IMG/VR virus record: IMGVR_UViG_3300031999_000130
Location: 1 to 32,137 of that record
Origin: a virus
DNA length: 32,137 nucleotides
Direction: 5' to 3' (one strand)
Made by a program: the position numbers and the translations under genes. Every line of letters starts with the position of its first letter. The stretch's first letter is position 1. Positions 5,281 through 11,179 of the stretch are shown here, in pieces. The notes under the pieces are model-generated. The model did not search any database and was not told where the DNA came from. It saw only the letters and a program-made list of their open reading frames with translations.

Positions 5281-5916
5281 ATGCACTTCCGTAAAATATT
5301 GAATACAAAACATCTTGCCGCCGACGACTTTGTGGACAAGGAATACAACCCGATAGAGCGAACCCTGATAATTGCAGGAGTAAGCATGGAGCAAGTACCG
5401 ACAGGCAAGCAAACGAGGGCTTGTTTCCGATTCAATGACGTTCAAAAAACAGCCTTCCTTGCAAATGGCGAGATTCGAAAGATCGCTGCATGCCTGAAAA
5501 AGACCGACACGGATGACTGGATCGGCACTGCCTTGACCATTACCAGCGTACCCCGAAAATATGCAGGCCAGGATACTACTGGGATGTCGATCACAAAAAT
5601 CAATGGCAAGCCAGCGTTACCAGGTAACTGCCGGGAGATCACTAGCAAGGGGAGGCCAATGCAGACCCGCGATGATGTCGGTGATGACGGGGAAGGATCG
5701 ATCAAGGTCAGCGAGAGTACACATAGATTGGGCCTTGAGATCAAGGACCTTGGGATACCACGAGATATGTTTACCGAATGGGCCATGGAGCTTGGAATGT
5801 TAGATGTGAACGACCTAAGGTTGTTGAGCGATGCCGATGCGAAAAGCCTATTGGCGGACATGAAAAAGACTACTCAGCGCTTTGGGGCCTGGGTTGATAA
5901 CAGGGCCTGCGCATGA
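5281..5916 (+). CDS. Probable ssDNA-binding/recombination-associated protein (211 aa)
   Basis: The start MHFRKILNTKHLAADDF, the central TAFLANGEIRKIAACL, and the DDWIGTALTITSVPRKYAGQ segment (about residues 78-98) match a common small phage family found in replication/recombination clusters and often described as OB-fold-like, ssDNA-binding. The C-terminal third is helical (LSDADAKSLLADMKKTTQRF). It follows the coiled-coil protein by 11 nt with SD GGGGA, so the two are co-transcribed. Biochemical role is inferred from context. Confidence 0.5.
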   Translation: MHFRKILNTKHLAADDFVDKEYNPIERTLIIAGVSMEQVPTGKQTRACFRFNDVQKTAFLANGEIRKIAACLKKTDTDDWIGTALTITSVPRKYAGQDTTGMSITKINGKPALPGNCREITSKGRPMQTRDDVGDDGEGSIKVSESTHRLGLEIKDLGIPRDMFTEWAMELGMLDVNDLRLLSDADAKSLLADMKKTTQRFGAWVDNRACA

Positions 5917-6095
5917 CCCAGAGCTCCAGAGACGCATATGTACAATGCATTTGCGACCAATTCTCTCCAGCCGAGGCGGAGAGGTGGCGCGGGCCATGCG
6001 GCAGGTATAACCCTGATGACCCAGACTGTAGCGGGTGCCCGTATGAGATGTACAACAAGCAAGGAGTAGGCGAGAACACTTTTGGGAACACTTAA
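5913..6095 (+). CDS. Cys-rich small protein (60 aa)
   Basis: ATGA overlap with the previous gene. Five cysteines (CICDQF, GPCGRY, DCSGCPYEMY) with aromatic and Asp residues suggest a small metal-binding knuckle. Its last codons contain a GAACACTT direct repeat (6073-6080, 6085-6092). It closes the first rightward gene group just before a strong internal promoter. No family recognised. Confidence 0.6.
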   Translation: MTQSSRDAYVQCICDQFSPAEAERWRGPCGRYNPDDPDCSGCPYEMYNKQGVGENTFGNT

Positions 6096-6102
6096 CCGAC
6101 TA

Positions 6103-6136
6103 TACCATTGACATCCTCCGATGGTAGAGGTATATT
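6103..6136 (+). promoter_or_regulatory. Strong sigma70-type promoter with an overlapping inverted repeat
   Basis: TTGACA (6108-6113) and TATATT (6131-6136) are separated by exactly 17 bp. TACCAT (6103-6108) and ATGGTA (6121-6126) form an inverted repeat over the -35 and spacer, a plausible operator. It would drive the gene at 6181 and the rest of the rightward unit. Confidence 0.65.
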
Positions 6137-6180
6137 GTTAGGGTAGACAAGAGCAGAAACGAAAAACAAAGGAAATCAAA

Positions 6181-6405
6181 ATGAAACACGAAATCTTGTA
6201 CATCCATGAAAGCGACAAAGACACCATAAAGGTGATCAATGGATTCGCGATCAAGGACATGCTCAAGACTCTGGGGTTTAGTTTTGATCCGGACACCAAA
6301 GACTGGGTCGCGCCGCTCACTCAGGACATGCATAAGGCTCTACTCGCTAATGGACTAAAAATGAATCGCTTCGTTGACAAAACAAAAACAACCCGGAGTA
6401 TCTAA
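6181..6405 (+). CDS. Unknown small protein (74 aa)
   Basis: Starts MKHEILYIHES after SD AAGGAAA, 45 nt downstream of a consensus-like promoter. The protein is mixed alpha/beta (VINGFAIKDMLKTLGFSFDPDTKDWV), with no membrane segment or recognised family. The phrase LGFSFDPDTKDWVAPLTQD resembles the short nucleic-acid-associated domains (GF.FDP..K.W) in DNA-handling proteins, but this is only a resemblance. It is coupled to the next gene by a TAATG overlap. Confidence 0.7.
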   Translation: MKHEILYIHESDKDTIKVINGFAIKDMLKTLGFSFDPDTKDWVAPLTQDMHKALLANGLKMNRFVDKTKTTRSI

Positions 6406-6527
6406 TGACCGTCAAATTTTACAATGGCCGCAGGCTCGTCAAGACATTGCTTTGCTCAAGCGCTGCAAGCGCTATAAATGGTATGCAAATGTCGGAAATC
6501 GAGTGGACACGATACAAAATCGTCTAA
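6405..6527 (+). CDS. Unknown small protein (40 aa)
   Basis: The ATG overlaps the preceding stop (TAATG), with GGAG six bases upstream. The protein begins MTVKFYNGRRLVKTLL and ends EIEWTRYKIV. Too short to classify. The context (overlap plus good SD) supports translation better than the competing frame at 6374-6619. Confidence 0.55.
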   Translation: MTVKFYNGRRLVKTLLCSSAASAINGMQMSEIEWTRYKIV

Positions 6528-6575
6528 CCCCCAAACCCCACGAGAGAATCACCCCGGATCGTTACCGGGTGGGGT

Positions 6576-6594
6576 ATTACGTTACACACAAACA
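6576..6594 (+). repeat. 19-bp intergenic direct repeat, copy 1
   Basis: ATTACGTTACACACAAACA is identical at 6867-6885. Each copy follows a CGGGTG motif and precedes a gene start by 12-15 nt, so it may be a shared regulatory or mRNA-leader element. A CACCCCGG/CCGGGTG hairpin (about 6551-6573) lies just before this copy. Confidence 0.7.
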
Positions 6595-6606
6595 TACGAG
6601 TATAAT

Positions 6607-6867
6607 ATGGATGATATGATGGTAAAAATCGGCGATATCGTCACGACAGACAGTGATCTGATGGATGCATGGCATCAGCAAAATGACGCGGGAAACGGAT
6701 ATGCGATGGAGTTCGAGGATGTCGCTACGGCTGGAGAGGAAGAGCTTTCCGATGTGGTCAAGATCGATCCTACAGGGTGTATCGCGGGCAGGGATGGTGA
6801 CAGGATTATCGTCGTATGTGATTCATATGGTGCATGGGCCTGCGACGTGACAGACCTGATCGGGTGA
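6607..6867 (+). CDS. Unknown acidic small protein (86 aa)
   Basis: The ATG at 6607 begins MDDMMVKIGDIVTTDSDLMDAW; Met codons at 6616 and 6619 are alternatives. No clear SD is present, but TATAAT immediately precedes the ATG. The composition is acidic, with a beta-rich C-terminus (GDRIIVVCDSYGAWACDVTDLI), suggesting a small barrel. The frame is open upstream to 6478, but that part overlaps the preceding gene and the 19-bp repeat. Confidence 0.6.
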   Translation: MDDMMVKIGDIVTTDSDLMDAWHQQNDAGNGYAMEFEDVATAGEEELSDVVKIDPTGCIAGRDGDRIIVVCDSYGAWACDVTDLIG

Positions 6868-6885
6868 TTACGTTACACACAAACA
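6867..6885 (+). repeat. 19-bp intergenic direct repeat, copy 2
   Basis: Second exact copy of ATTACGTTACACACAAACA. It begins on the last base of the stop codon of the 86-aa gene and lies immediately before the AAAGGAG of the next gene. Confidence 0.7.
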
Positions 6886-6898
6886 AAAAAGGAGTTTT

Positions 6899-7177
6899 AT
6901 GCGATTCACATTCAAGACTACGTGCGAAAGATGGCACGAGACGTCATACGAGATAAAGCTAAGACGTAAAGTTGTGGGTGGATTCACATATTCTAGCGGT
7001 GTGTGGAAAATTAAGTTCATGGTCGTCAAGGCTGATCTTAATACCACAAACTGCCGTTGGATTTGGACAACGCTACGGCATAGTGCAAAAACTCTTGACG
7101 AGGCGAAGCTGTTTGTGAATGACAATATCACAGCGATCACATCTAAACTAACTTTATTCACTGGAGAACCATCATGA
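6899..7177 (+). CDS. Unknown basic small protein (92 aa)
   Basis: Strong SD (AAAAGGAG, 6 nt) before the ATG. The protein is basic and beta-rich (MRFTFKTTCERWHETSYEIKL, FTYSSGVWKIKFMVVKADL) with a helical end; no family recognised. The stop overlaps the next ATG (ATGA). It is the last ordinary gene before the membrane protein that opens array B. Confidence 0.65.
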   Translation: MRFTFKTTCERWHETSYEIKLRRKVVGGFTYSSGVWKIKFMVVKADLNTTNCRWIWTTLRHSAKTLDEAKLFVNDNITAITSKLTLFTGEPS

Positions 7178-7305
7178 GAATAATAGATTCAGTCCGTTTT
7201 GTTTCCTGTCACATCCAAATTAATAGAGTCCAGGCGTGCTATATGGCTCTAGGTGTGGCGTCGATTTGCCTTATGGGATACGTAACGTTAGTTGGATCTA
7301 ACTGA
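7174..7305 (+). CDS. Small one-helix membrane protein before array B (43 aa)
   Basis: Begins MRIIDSVRFVSCHIQINR and has one hydrophobic segment (CYMALGVASICLMGYVTLVG, about residues 22-41). ATGA overlap upstream and TGATG overlap with mini-gene B1, so array B starts coupled to a membrane protein. Holin-like or membrane-anchoring roles are possible but not shown. Confidence 0.6.
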   Translation: MRIIDSVRFVSCHIQINRVQACYMALGVASICLMGYVTLVGSN

Positions 7306-7511
7306 TGTTTATCGTGTCAAATGATGATCTGTGGTATTCGCTGCGGGAGCCGCTGGAGTATTCGCTGGAGAAGTCGCTGTGGTATTCGCTGAGAAATTCG
7401 CTGAGGAAGTCGCTGGGGGAGTTGATGTGGGAACCGCTGTGGGAGTCGCTTGGGGTTGCGCTGCAATCAGTTTACAAAGAGGTCGAATATGTTTTGTGTG
7501 TCAAATTATGA
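7305..7511 (+). CDS. Mini-gene B1, xxSL-repeat protein (68 aa)
   Basis: Variant start MFIVSNDDL, then WYSL, REPL, EYSL, EKSL, WYSL, RNSL, RKSL, GELM, WEPL, WESL, GVAL, and QSVYKEVEYVLCVKL. Start overlaps the membrane-protein stop (TGATG). The stop is TGA, two codons past the usual position because the next member reads CAAATTATGA at the junction. Confidence 0.65.
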   Translation: MFIVSNDDLWYSLREPLEYSLEKSLWYSLRNSLRKSLGELMWEPLWESLGVALQSVYKEVEYVLCVKL

Positions 7512-7692
7512 TCTGGGGAATTCGCTGCGGATTTCGCTGGAGGTTTCGCTGTGGGATTCGCTGGAGTCTTCGCCGTGGGATGCGCTGCAGTATTCGCTGA
7601 GGACTTCGCTGCGGACTTCGCTGTGGGAGCCGCTGTGGGAGTCGCTTGGGGTTGCGCTGCAATCAGCTTACAAATTCGTAGAGTACGTATAA
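7489..7692 (+). CDS. Mini-gene B2, xxSL-repeat protein (67 aa)
   Basis: MFCVSNYDL, then units including WDSL, the rare ESSP-WDAL, QYSL, RTSL, RTSL, WEPL, WESL, GVAL, and QSAYKFVEYV. It overlaps B1 by 23 nt. No mini-gene follows, and the VLCV tail is absent. This shows that the tail depends on the next gene's start signal. Confidence 0.65.
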   Translation: MFCVSNYDLGNSLRISLEVSLWDSLESSPWDALQYSLRTSLRTSLWEPLWESLGVALQSAYKFVEYV

Positions 7693-7730
7693 CATCAACC
7701 AAAAACCAAAAAAAACAGTTAAAGGAAAAT

Positions 7731-8927
7731 ATGAATAATCAAATCGTGTCAGATCAAGAAGCAAAAGAAATTGCAATCCGTATTGCCCAAGAGGCCTACG
7801 AGAGTGTTGCAAAGCGGCCAACGGACCAAGCAAAATTTATCGATGCATACAAGCGTGGATATGTTATGCGTTTTCCCGAGCTCAAAGACAAGATCGAAGG
7901 CGCGAAGTTCACGTTTGTCGACTCGTGGCTAAAGGCCAAGCCGATCCTCGATCTCCCCGAAAACACTCATCCAAAAGACGGGCCTGCAAAGGAACGGGAT
8001 GCGTGCTTTTTTATTCGTCTAGTTGCGAATAACATGACGGTCACCTCTGTCACTACAGAGACAGCAGGAAAAGAACTTAGCGCGATCCTCGTGAACCTAT
8101 GCTGCACCTCATACTTTGACCTCCCGAATGATGACGTGCTAGTAGTCAATAACCCGACTACGCACAAACTCATTGACAACAGTGAAGGCCGTAAGGTGCT
8201 TCATTGCACAGACGGCCCTGCACTAGCCTTTGGTGATGGAGCTTGCGCTTTCTATCTTTGGGGCATCCGAGTCACGAAGAAGATGGCTTGCGAACCAATG
8301 ACAGCCATTGAAATCATGTCTATAATCGATGTAGATCAGCGTCGTGTAGTCATTGCGCGACTAGGCATTGCGTCGATTACCGATGGTGCTGAGGTGATCG
8401 ACTCGGTCGACAACTATCAATTGCTCGACATCACAAAATGCATTAATGCACGAGCAAAGACCATTGTGCTTAAGATGCTCAATCCATCAATCAATCAGAT
8501 CCACGTCGAGGCTGTCGATAGCAAGTGCAAGACCGTCCAAGAGGCTATCAATTGGCGCGCAGATATGCCACCAGGAGAGGAATGGAACCCTCTGTACATC
8601 GATTCCATGCTTCGCGAAGGCGGGAACCCAAATCAGTTGCAGCAGGGCGACACCCTGAACTTCGTGATTGGCAAGATCAATCCATCAAAGATCGTTGAGA
8701 CTGTAGCGATGCCGATTGATTCGATTACTCGTCATATGCTGGTAAATTGCGAGATCAGTGATCACGTGGCTCCCGGGTTCGTTTGTTCGTATTCTACTGG
8801 TACGAGTGCATCTATAACCCATCCAGAGCACGAGACTACTCCTCTACCAGACAACGTGGAGATAGGCGTTAAGGTCGTCCGAGAGATCGACGTGATTACA
8901 GGGCTAACTCGCTCCGTTGTTGACTAA
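7731..8927 (+). CDS. DUF6745-like protein inserted within array B (398 aa)
   Basis: ATG at 7731 follows AAAGGAAA; the frame is open further upstream only because it runs through repeat units. Residues about 155-285 match the pattern of DUF6745 proteins: LHCTDGPALAFGDG, FYLWGIRV, then IDVDQRRVVIARLG and a TVQEAINW segment. Residues 302-307 (LQQGD) recall the (R/Q)QGD motif that often follows in this family. The biochemical function of DUF6745 is unknown. The N-terminal 150 residues are helical and unassigned. Codon use is ordinary, unlike the flanking repeats. A strong terminator follows directly. Likely a cargo gene of the array locus. Confidence 0.6.
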   Translation: MNNQIVSDQEAKEIAIRIAQEAYESVAKRPTDQAKFIDAYKRGYVMRFPELKDKIEGAKFTFVDSWLKAKPILDLPENTHPKDGPAKERDACFFIRLVANNMTVTSVTTETAGKELSAILVNLCCTSYFDLPNDDVLVVNNPTTHKLIDNSEGRKVLHCTDGPALAFGDGACAFYLWGIRVTKKMACEPMTAIEIMSIIDVDQRRVVIARLGIASITDGAEVIDSVDNYQLLDITKCINARAKTIVLKMLNPSINQIHVEAVDSKCKTVQEAINWRADMPPGEEWNPLYIDSMLREGGNPNQLQQGDTLNFVIGKINPSKIVETVAMPIDSITRHMLVNCEISDHVAPGFVCSYSTGTSASITHPEHETTPLPDNVEIGVKVVREIDVITGLTRSVVD

Positions 8928-8934
8928 ATTAACC

Positions 8935-8967
8935 TAGGGCTGTAATGCAACAGCCCTATTTTTTTTT
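8935..8967 (+). terminator. Rho-independent terminator after the DUF6745-like gene
   Basis: TAGGGCTGT (8935-8943) pairs perfectly with ACAGCCCTA (8950-8958) over a six-base loop, followed by nine T residues. Only eight bases separate the T run from the ATG of B3. Expression of the second block of array B and of the last rightward genes must therefore need read-through, antitermination or a promoter not visible here. Confidence 0.9.
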
Positions 8968-8975
8968 GAGTGCTT

Positions 8976-9140
8976 ATGTTTAGTGTGTCAAATGATGATC
9001 TGCGGTTTTCGCTGAGTGCTTCGCTGCGGAATTCGCTGGAGTATTCGCTGCGGGATGCGCTGTGGGAGTCGCTGTGCGATGCGCTGAGTGTTTCGCTGAA
9101 ATCCGTATACAAAGGGGTTGAGTATGTTTTGTGTGTCTAA
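8976..9140 (+). CDS. Mini-gene B3, xxSL-repeat protein after the terminator (54 aa)
   Basis: Variant start MFSVSNDDL, then RFSL, SASL, RNSL, EYSL, RDAL, WESL, CDAL, SVSL, and KSVYKGVEYVLCV. It has no overlapping upstream gene and only a GAG at 5 nt as SD, the weakest start in either array. Probably a re-founded first member after insertion of the gene and terminator before it. Confidence 0.6.
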   Translation: MFSVSNDDLRFSLSASLRNSLEYSLRDALWESLCDALSVSLKSVYKGVEYVLCV

Positions 9141-9300
9141 TGGGAGGCTGAGGGATTCTTTGTGGGTTTCGCTGCGGATTTCGCTGCGGATTTCGCTGGA
9201 GTTTTCGCTGTGGGATGCGCTGAGAAATTCGCTGCGGGAGTCGATAGGATGGTCGCTGCAATCAGTTTACAAAGGAGTAGAGTATGTTTTGTGTGTCTAA
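9124..9300 (+). CDS. Mini-gene B4, xxSL-repeat protein (58 aa)
   Basis: MFCVSNGRL, then RDSL, WVSL, RISL, RISL, EFSL, WDAL, RNSL, RESI, GWSL, and QSVYKGVEYVLCV. The end from the RESI/GWSL units is DNA-identical to the end of A10 on the other strand of the genome. Confidence 0.65.
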   Translation: MFCVSNGRLRDSLWVSLRISLRISLEFSLWDALRNSLRESIGWSLQSVYKGVEYVLCV

Positions 9301-9472
9301 TGATGATCTGCGGTATTCGCTGGGGGTTTCGCTGTGGGTTTCGCTGCGGGAATCTATGGGATGGTCGCTGTTGTATTCGCTGTGGTATTCGCTGCGGGAT
9401 TCGCTGTGGGAGTCGCTGAGTGTTTCGCTGCAATCAGTTTACAAAGGAGTCGAGTATGTTTTGTGTGTCTAA
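9284..9472 (+). CDS. Mini-gene B5, xxSL-repeat protein (62 aa)
   Basis: MFCVSNDDL, then RYSL, GVSL, WVSL, RESM, GWSL, LYSL, WYSL, RDSL, WESL, SVSL, and QSVYKGVEYVLCV. The SD (AAAGGAG) inside the tail of B4 is close to ideal at 7 nt from the ATG. Confidence 0.65.
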   Translation: MFCVSNDDLRYSLGVSLWVSLRESMGWSLLYSLWYSLRDSLWESLSVSLQSVYKGVEYVLCV

Positions 9473-9704
9473 TGGTGATCTGCGGGATTTGCTGGGGGAT
9501 GCGCTGGAGGTTTCGCTGTGGTATTCACTGCGGGATTCGCTGAGGACTTCGCTGCGGACTTCGCTGCGGACTTCGCTGCGGGATGCGCTGCGGGATGCGC
9601 TGCGGTATTCGCTGGAGTATTCTATGCGGTATTCGTTGTGGGAGTCGCTGGGGGATGCGCTGGAATCCGTCTACAAAGAGGTTGAGTATGTTTTGTGTGT
9701 CTAA
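9456..9704 (+). CDS. Mini-gene B6, longest xxSL-repeat protein (82 aa)
   Basis: MFCVSNGDL, then about 15 units including three consecutive RTSL and two consecutive RDAL, then ESVYKEVEYVLCV. Runs of identical units are the expected trace of replication slippage or unequal exchange. One unit ends in Met and one uses TTG for Leu; otherwise codons are fixed. Confidence 0.65.
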   Translation: MFCVSNGDLRDLLGDALEVSLWYSLRDSLRTSLRTSLRTSLRDALRDALRYSLEYSMRYSLWESLGDALESVYKEVEYVLCV

Positions 9705-9870
9705 TGGTGATCTGGAAAATTCGCTGCGGGATGCGCTGGAGAAGTCGCTGGGGGATGCGCTGGGGGAGTCGCTGGAGAAGTCGCTGTGGTATTCGCTGTG
9801 GGATTTGCTGTGGGAATCGATTCGGGAGTCGCTCAGAGACGTTTACAAATCCGTAGAATACCCATCATGA
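9688..9870 (+). CDS. Mini-gene B7, last member of array B (60 aa)
   Basis: MFCVSNGDL, then ENSL, RDAL, EKSL, GDAL, GESL, EKSL, WYSL, WDLL, WESI, RESL, and RDVYKSVEYPS. The tail is rewritten after VEY because the next gene is not an array member. Its stop overlaps the ATG of the small membrane protein (ATGA). Confidence 0.65.
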   Translation: MFCVSNGDLENSLRDALEKSLGDALGESLEKSLWYSLWDLLWESIRESLRDVYKSVEYPS

Positions 9871-9959
9871 AATACGCTCTTATAATCTGTTTCTTATACT
9901 TCGGTGCGCATGTGGCGCGCTGGAAGATTAACACACAACATAATGAGAGGATGAAATGA
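9867..9959 (+). CDS. Tiny membrane peptide after array B (30 aa)
   Basis: MKYALIICFLYFGAHVARW is an N-terminal hydrophobic segment (about residues 3-14), followed by a polar tail. ATGA overlaps at both ends: B7 upstream and the 88-aa gene downstream. It could be a short signal-anchor peptide. It parallels the small membrane protein that ends array A at 31330-31446. Confidence 0.55.
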   Translation: MKYALIICFLYFGAHVARWKINTQHNERMK

Positions 9960-10222
9960 TATACCACACACTAATGACCGCCATTGATGAGTACGAGAAA
10001 GCGAAGGAAAGGGTTATTGCTTGTACTCTCGCAACATTTCCAGCGTGTTCAACTGTTTATTTTTACGACAATGGCATGGATCTAGAAACGACTAAAGCTC
10101 TTGTTAGCTCAAAACAAGATTCAGTTGGATATCTGCGAGTATTCCACTCCATTGGACATATAATTAATACGTGCATCCCAATATCAGAAGTATACAAAGC
10201 ACCTCAATCAAGGTCTTTCTGA
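9956..10222 (+). CDS. Unknown small protein (88 aa)
   Basis: Begins MIYHTLMTAIDEYEKAKERVI, a likely amphipathic helix, followed by mixed sequence (TVYFYDNGMDLETTKALVSS). Start overlaps the previous stop (ATGA). No family recognised and no membrane segment. Confidence 0.65.
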   Translation: MIYHTLMTAIDEYEKAKERVIACTLATFPACSTVYFYDNGMDLETTKALVSSKQDSVGYLRVFHSIGHIINTCIPISEVYKAPQSRSF

Positions 10223-10260
10223 TGAACATCGAAGGCGCCCTACAGGAGAACAGTAAATGA
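10222..10260 (+). CDS. Possible 12-codon linking peptide
   Basis: MNIEGALQENSK begins on the last base of the 88-aa gene's stop and ends with an ATGA overlap on the next start. It would pass ribosomes on to the next gene. The AGGAG of the next gene lies inside it. It may be chance. Confidence 0.3.
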   Translation: MNIEGALQENSK

Positions 10261-10499
10261 GCAAAAAGAAAACATTCGCATCCTGCCCGCACTGTGGCGC
10301 CCTATGGGCTGCCTGTATAAGCGTAAGCGCGTCCGCCTATGTCGGTGATGACTGCGACGATATAATCCAATGCCATGGATGTAGTAATGTCCTAACACTG
10401 CATACATCGCTAACACCAGCCCTAAAGCCAGGGCAGGTGATGACCGAAAAGAAAAGAGCTTCGAACCTCAGAAACATAAACAAACGGTACGGGAAATGA
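10257..10499 (+). CDS. Zinc-ribbon protein (80 aa)
   Basis: Two Cys pairs (CPHCG near residue 10, CHGC near residue 42) frame a beta-type middle, a standard zinc-ribbon arrangement. The C-terminus is basic. AGGAG lies upstream, and the stop overlaps the next start. Probably a nucleic-acid-binding or adaptor protein; target unknown. Confidence 0.65.
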   Translation: MSKKKTFASCPHCGALWAACISVSASAYVGDDCDDIIQCHGCSNVLTLHTSLTPALKPGQVMTEKKRASNLRNINKRYGK

Positions 10500-10852
10500 G
10501 CAAGCCAGCACTACCGCCAGAGGAGCACGCCAAACTTGTCATGGCGCAAATCTACCAGGTCCCGCAATGGGAGATGATTGAAACCGCTAGCCTAGCAAGG
10601 ATAATCAACAAAAGCTCGTCAACGGTTGGAAACGCGTTTAGAACTTTAGGAATTGAAAGGGATTATAGCATAATAAAGAAAACGAATCGCGGGCTGTCTT
10701 TAACGGTGAAAGAGGTTGAAGCTAATGAAGGGGTGTCTTGTGCGCAATGCAAAGGAAGACGGCAGTGTGCAAACTGTTATTCAATAGAGCTTCGTGGAAG
10801 GCCTTTGCTAAAAGAGACCACTTGCTATTCAAACTTCTCAAGCCTGATATAG
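10496..10852 (+). CDS. HTH plus Cys4-knuckle protein, candidate late regulator (118 aa)
   Basis: Residues about 25-52 (MIETASLARIINKSSSTVGNAFRTLGI) look like a helix-turn-helix. C82, C85, C91 and C94 form a CxxC-x5-CxxC zinc knuckle. It is the last rightward gene, downstream of a strong terminator and next to the late operon, the position of late regulators such as Q in lambdoid phages. No Q family signature was identified, so this role is inferred from position and motif types. Its stop abuts that of the convergent endolysin gene with no gap. Confidence 0.5.
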   Translation: MSKPALPPEEHAKLVMAQIYQVPQWEMIETASLARIINKSSSTVGNAFRTLGIERDYSIIKKTNRGLSLTVKEVEANEGVSCAQCKGRRQCANCYSIELRGRPLLKETTCYSNFSSLI

Positions 10853-11179
10853 CTATTTCGGATCATATTCTATATGGATATGATCCGATTCTAGCACAAC
10901 ATCGAACTGCGGGCCAAGGACGTGCTTAAGATCTGCGACGATATGCGAGGCAATTTCCACATCCATTTTGCTAATGTCCCCGCTGTTTCCGTCCAGGTTC
11001 TTTATCCGCACATCAAATGCGCTTCCAGATCCATGTATAGATCCTTGACCATGCTTTCCGTCGCATACTGAGGTGATTGCGCATTCTTTCAGATAATGAC
11101 CGTACACCTCATGGCAGAGGCAAATAGCTAGGGATGTCTGCGGGGTAAGTTTTCGTAGGTCACAATTTGGGTTAATCAT
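10853..11179 (-). CDS. M15-type peptidase endolysin (108 aa)
   Basis: Residues 47-56 (SIHGSGSAFD) match the SxHxxGxAxD zinc-site motif, with H49 and D56 as ligands. Residues 97-102 (ESDHIH) supply the catalytic E97 and the third ligand H100. This is the D-Ala-D-Ala/L-Ala-D-Glu peptidase family (VanY/M15) used as endolysin by many phages to cut the peptide part of peptidoglycan. The protein is short for the family, and no signal peptide or cell-wall-binding domain is present, so a holin would be needed. Last gene of the late operon; ATGA overlap with the DUF1353-like gene. Confidence 0.8.
   Translation of the reverse strand: MINPNCDLRKLTPQTSLAICLCHEVYGHYLKECAITSVCDGKHGQGSIHGSGSAFDVRIKNLDGNSGDISKMDVEIASHIVADLKHVLGPQFDVVLESDHIHIEYDPK
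10859..10887. other. 10-bp perfect inverted repeat at the convergence point
   Basis: CGGATCATAT (10859-10868) and ATATGATCCG (10878-10887) with a nine-base spacer lie in the last codons of the endolysin gene, just past the end of the rightward unit. No T run follows on either strand. It may slow or end transcription from both sides, but is not a classic terminator. Confidence 0.5.

Larger units (their letters stand above)
7305..7692 (+). repeat. Mini-gene array B, first block (two mini-genes)
   Basis: Plus-strand block of 12-nt units forming mini-genes B1 and B2. Both end with the same string (WEPL, WESL, GVAL, then QS.YK), with at most two differences over about 50 nt, so one end was copied from the other. 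The block stops 38 nt before the DUF6745-like gene. Confidence 0.9.
8976..9870 (+). repeat. Mini-gene array B, second block (five mini-genes)
   Basis: Five mini-genes, B3 to B7, each overlapping the next by 17 nt in the +1-shifted frame. Units follow NGG-NAT-(T/G)CG-CTG; silent changes are rare, while the first base of codon 1, codon 2, and T/G at codon 3 vary freely. Confidence 0.9.

Noticed and set aside
6374-6619. 81-aa frame starting MTKQKQPGV
   Set aside because: It has no SD and crosses the hairpin and 19-bp repeat; the 40-aa frame at 6405-6527 has TATCTAATG coupling and GGAG.
7305-9870. CRISPR-like array (constant junctions separated by variable stretches)
   Set aside because: The variable stretches are themselves in-frame 12-nt repeats of uneven length, the junctions code in two frames, and no cas genes are present.
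10859-10887. Bidirectional rho-independent terminator
   Set aside because: The 10-bp stem is perfect but no T run follows on either strand, so it is reported only as an inverted repeat.
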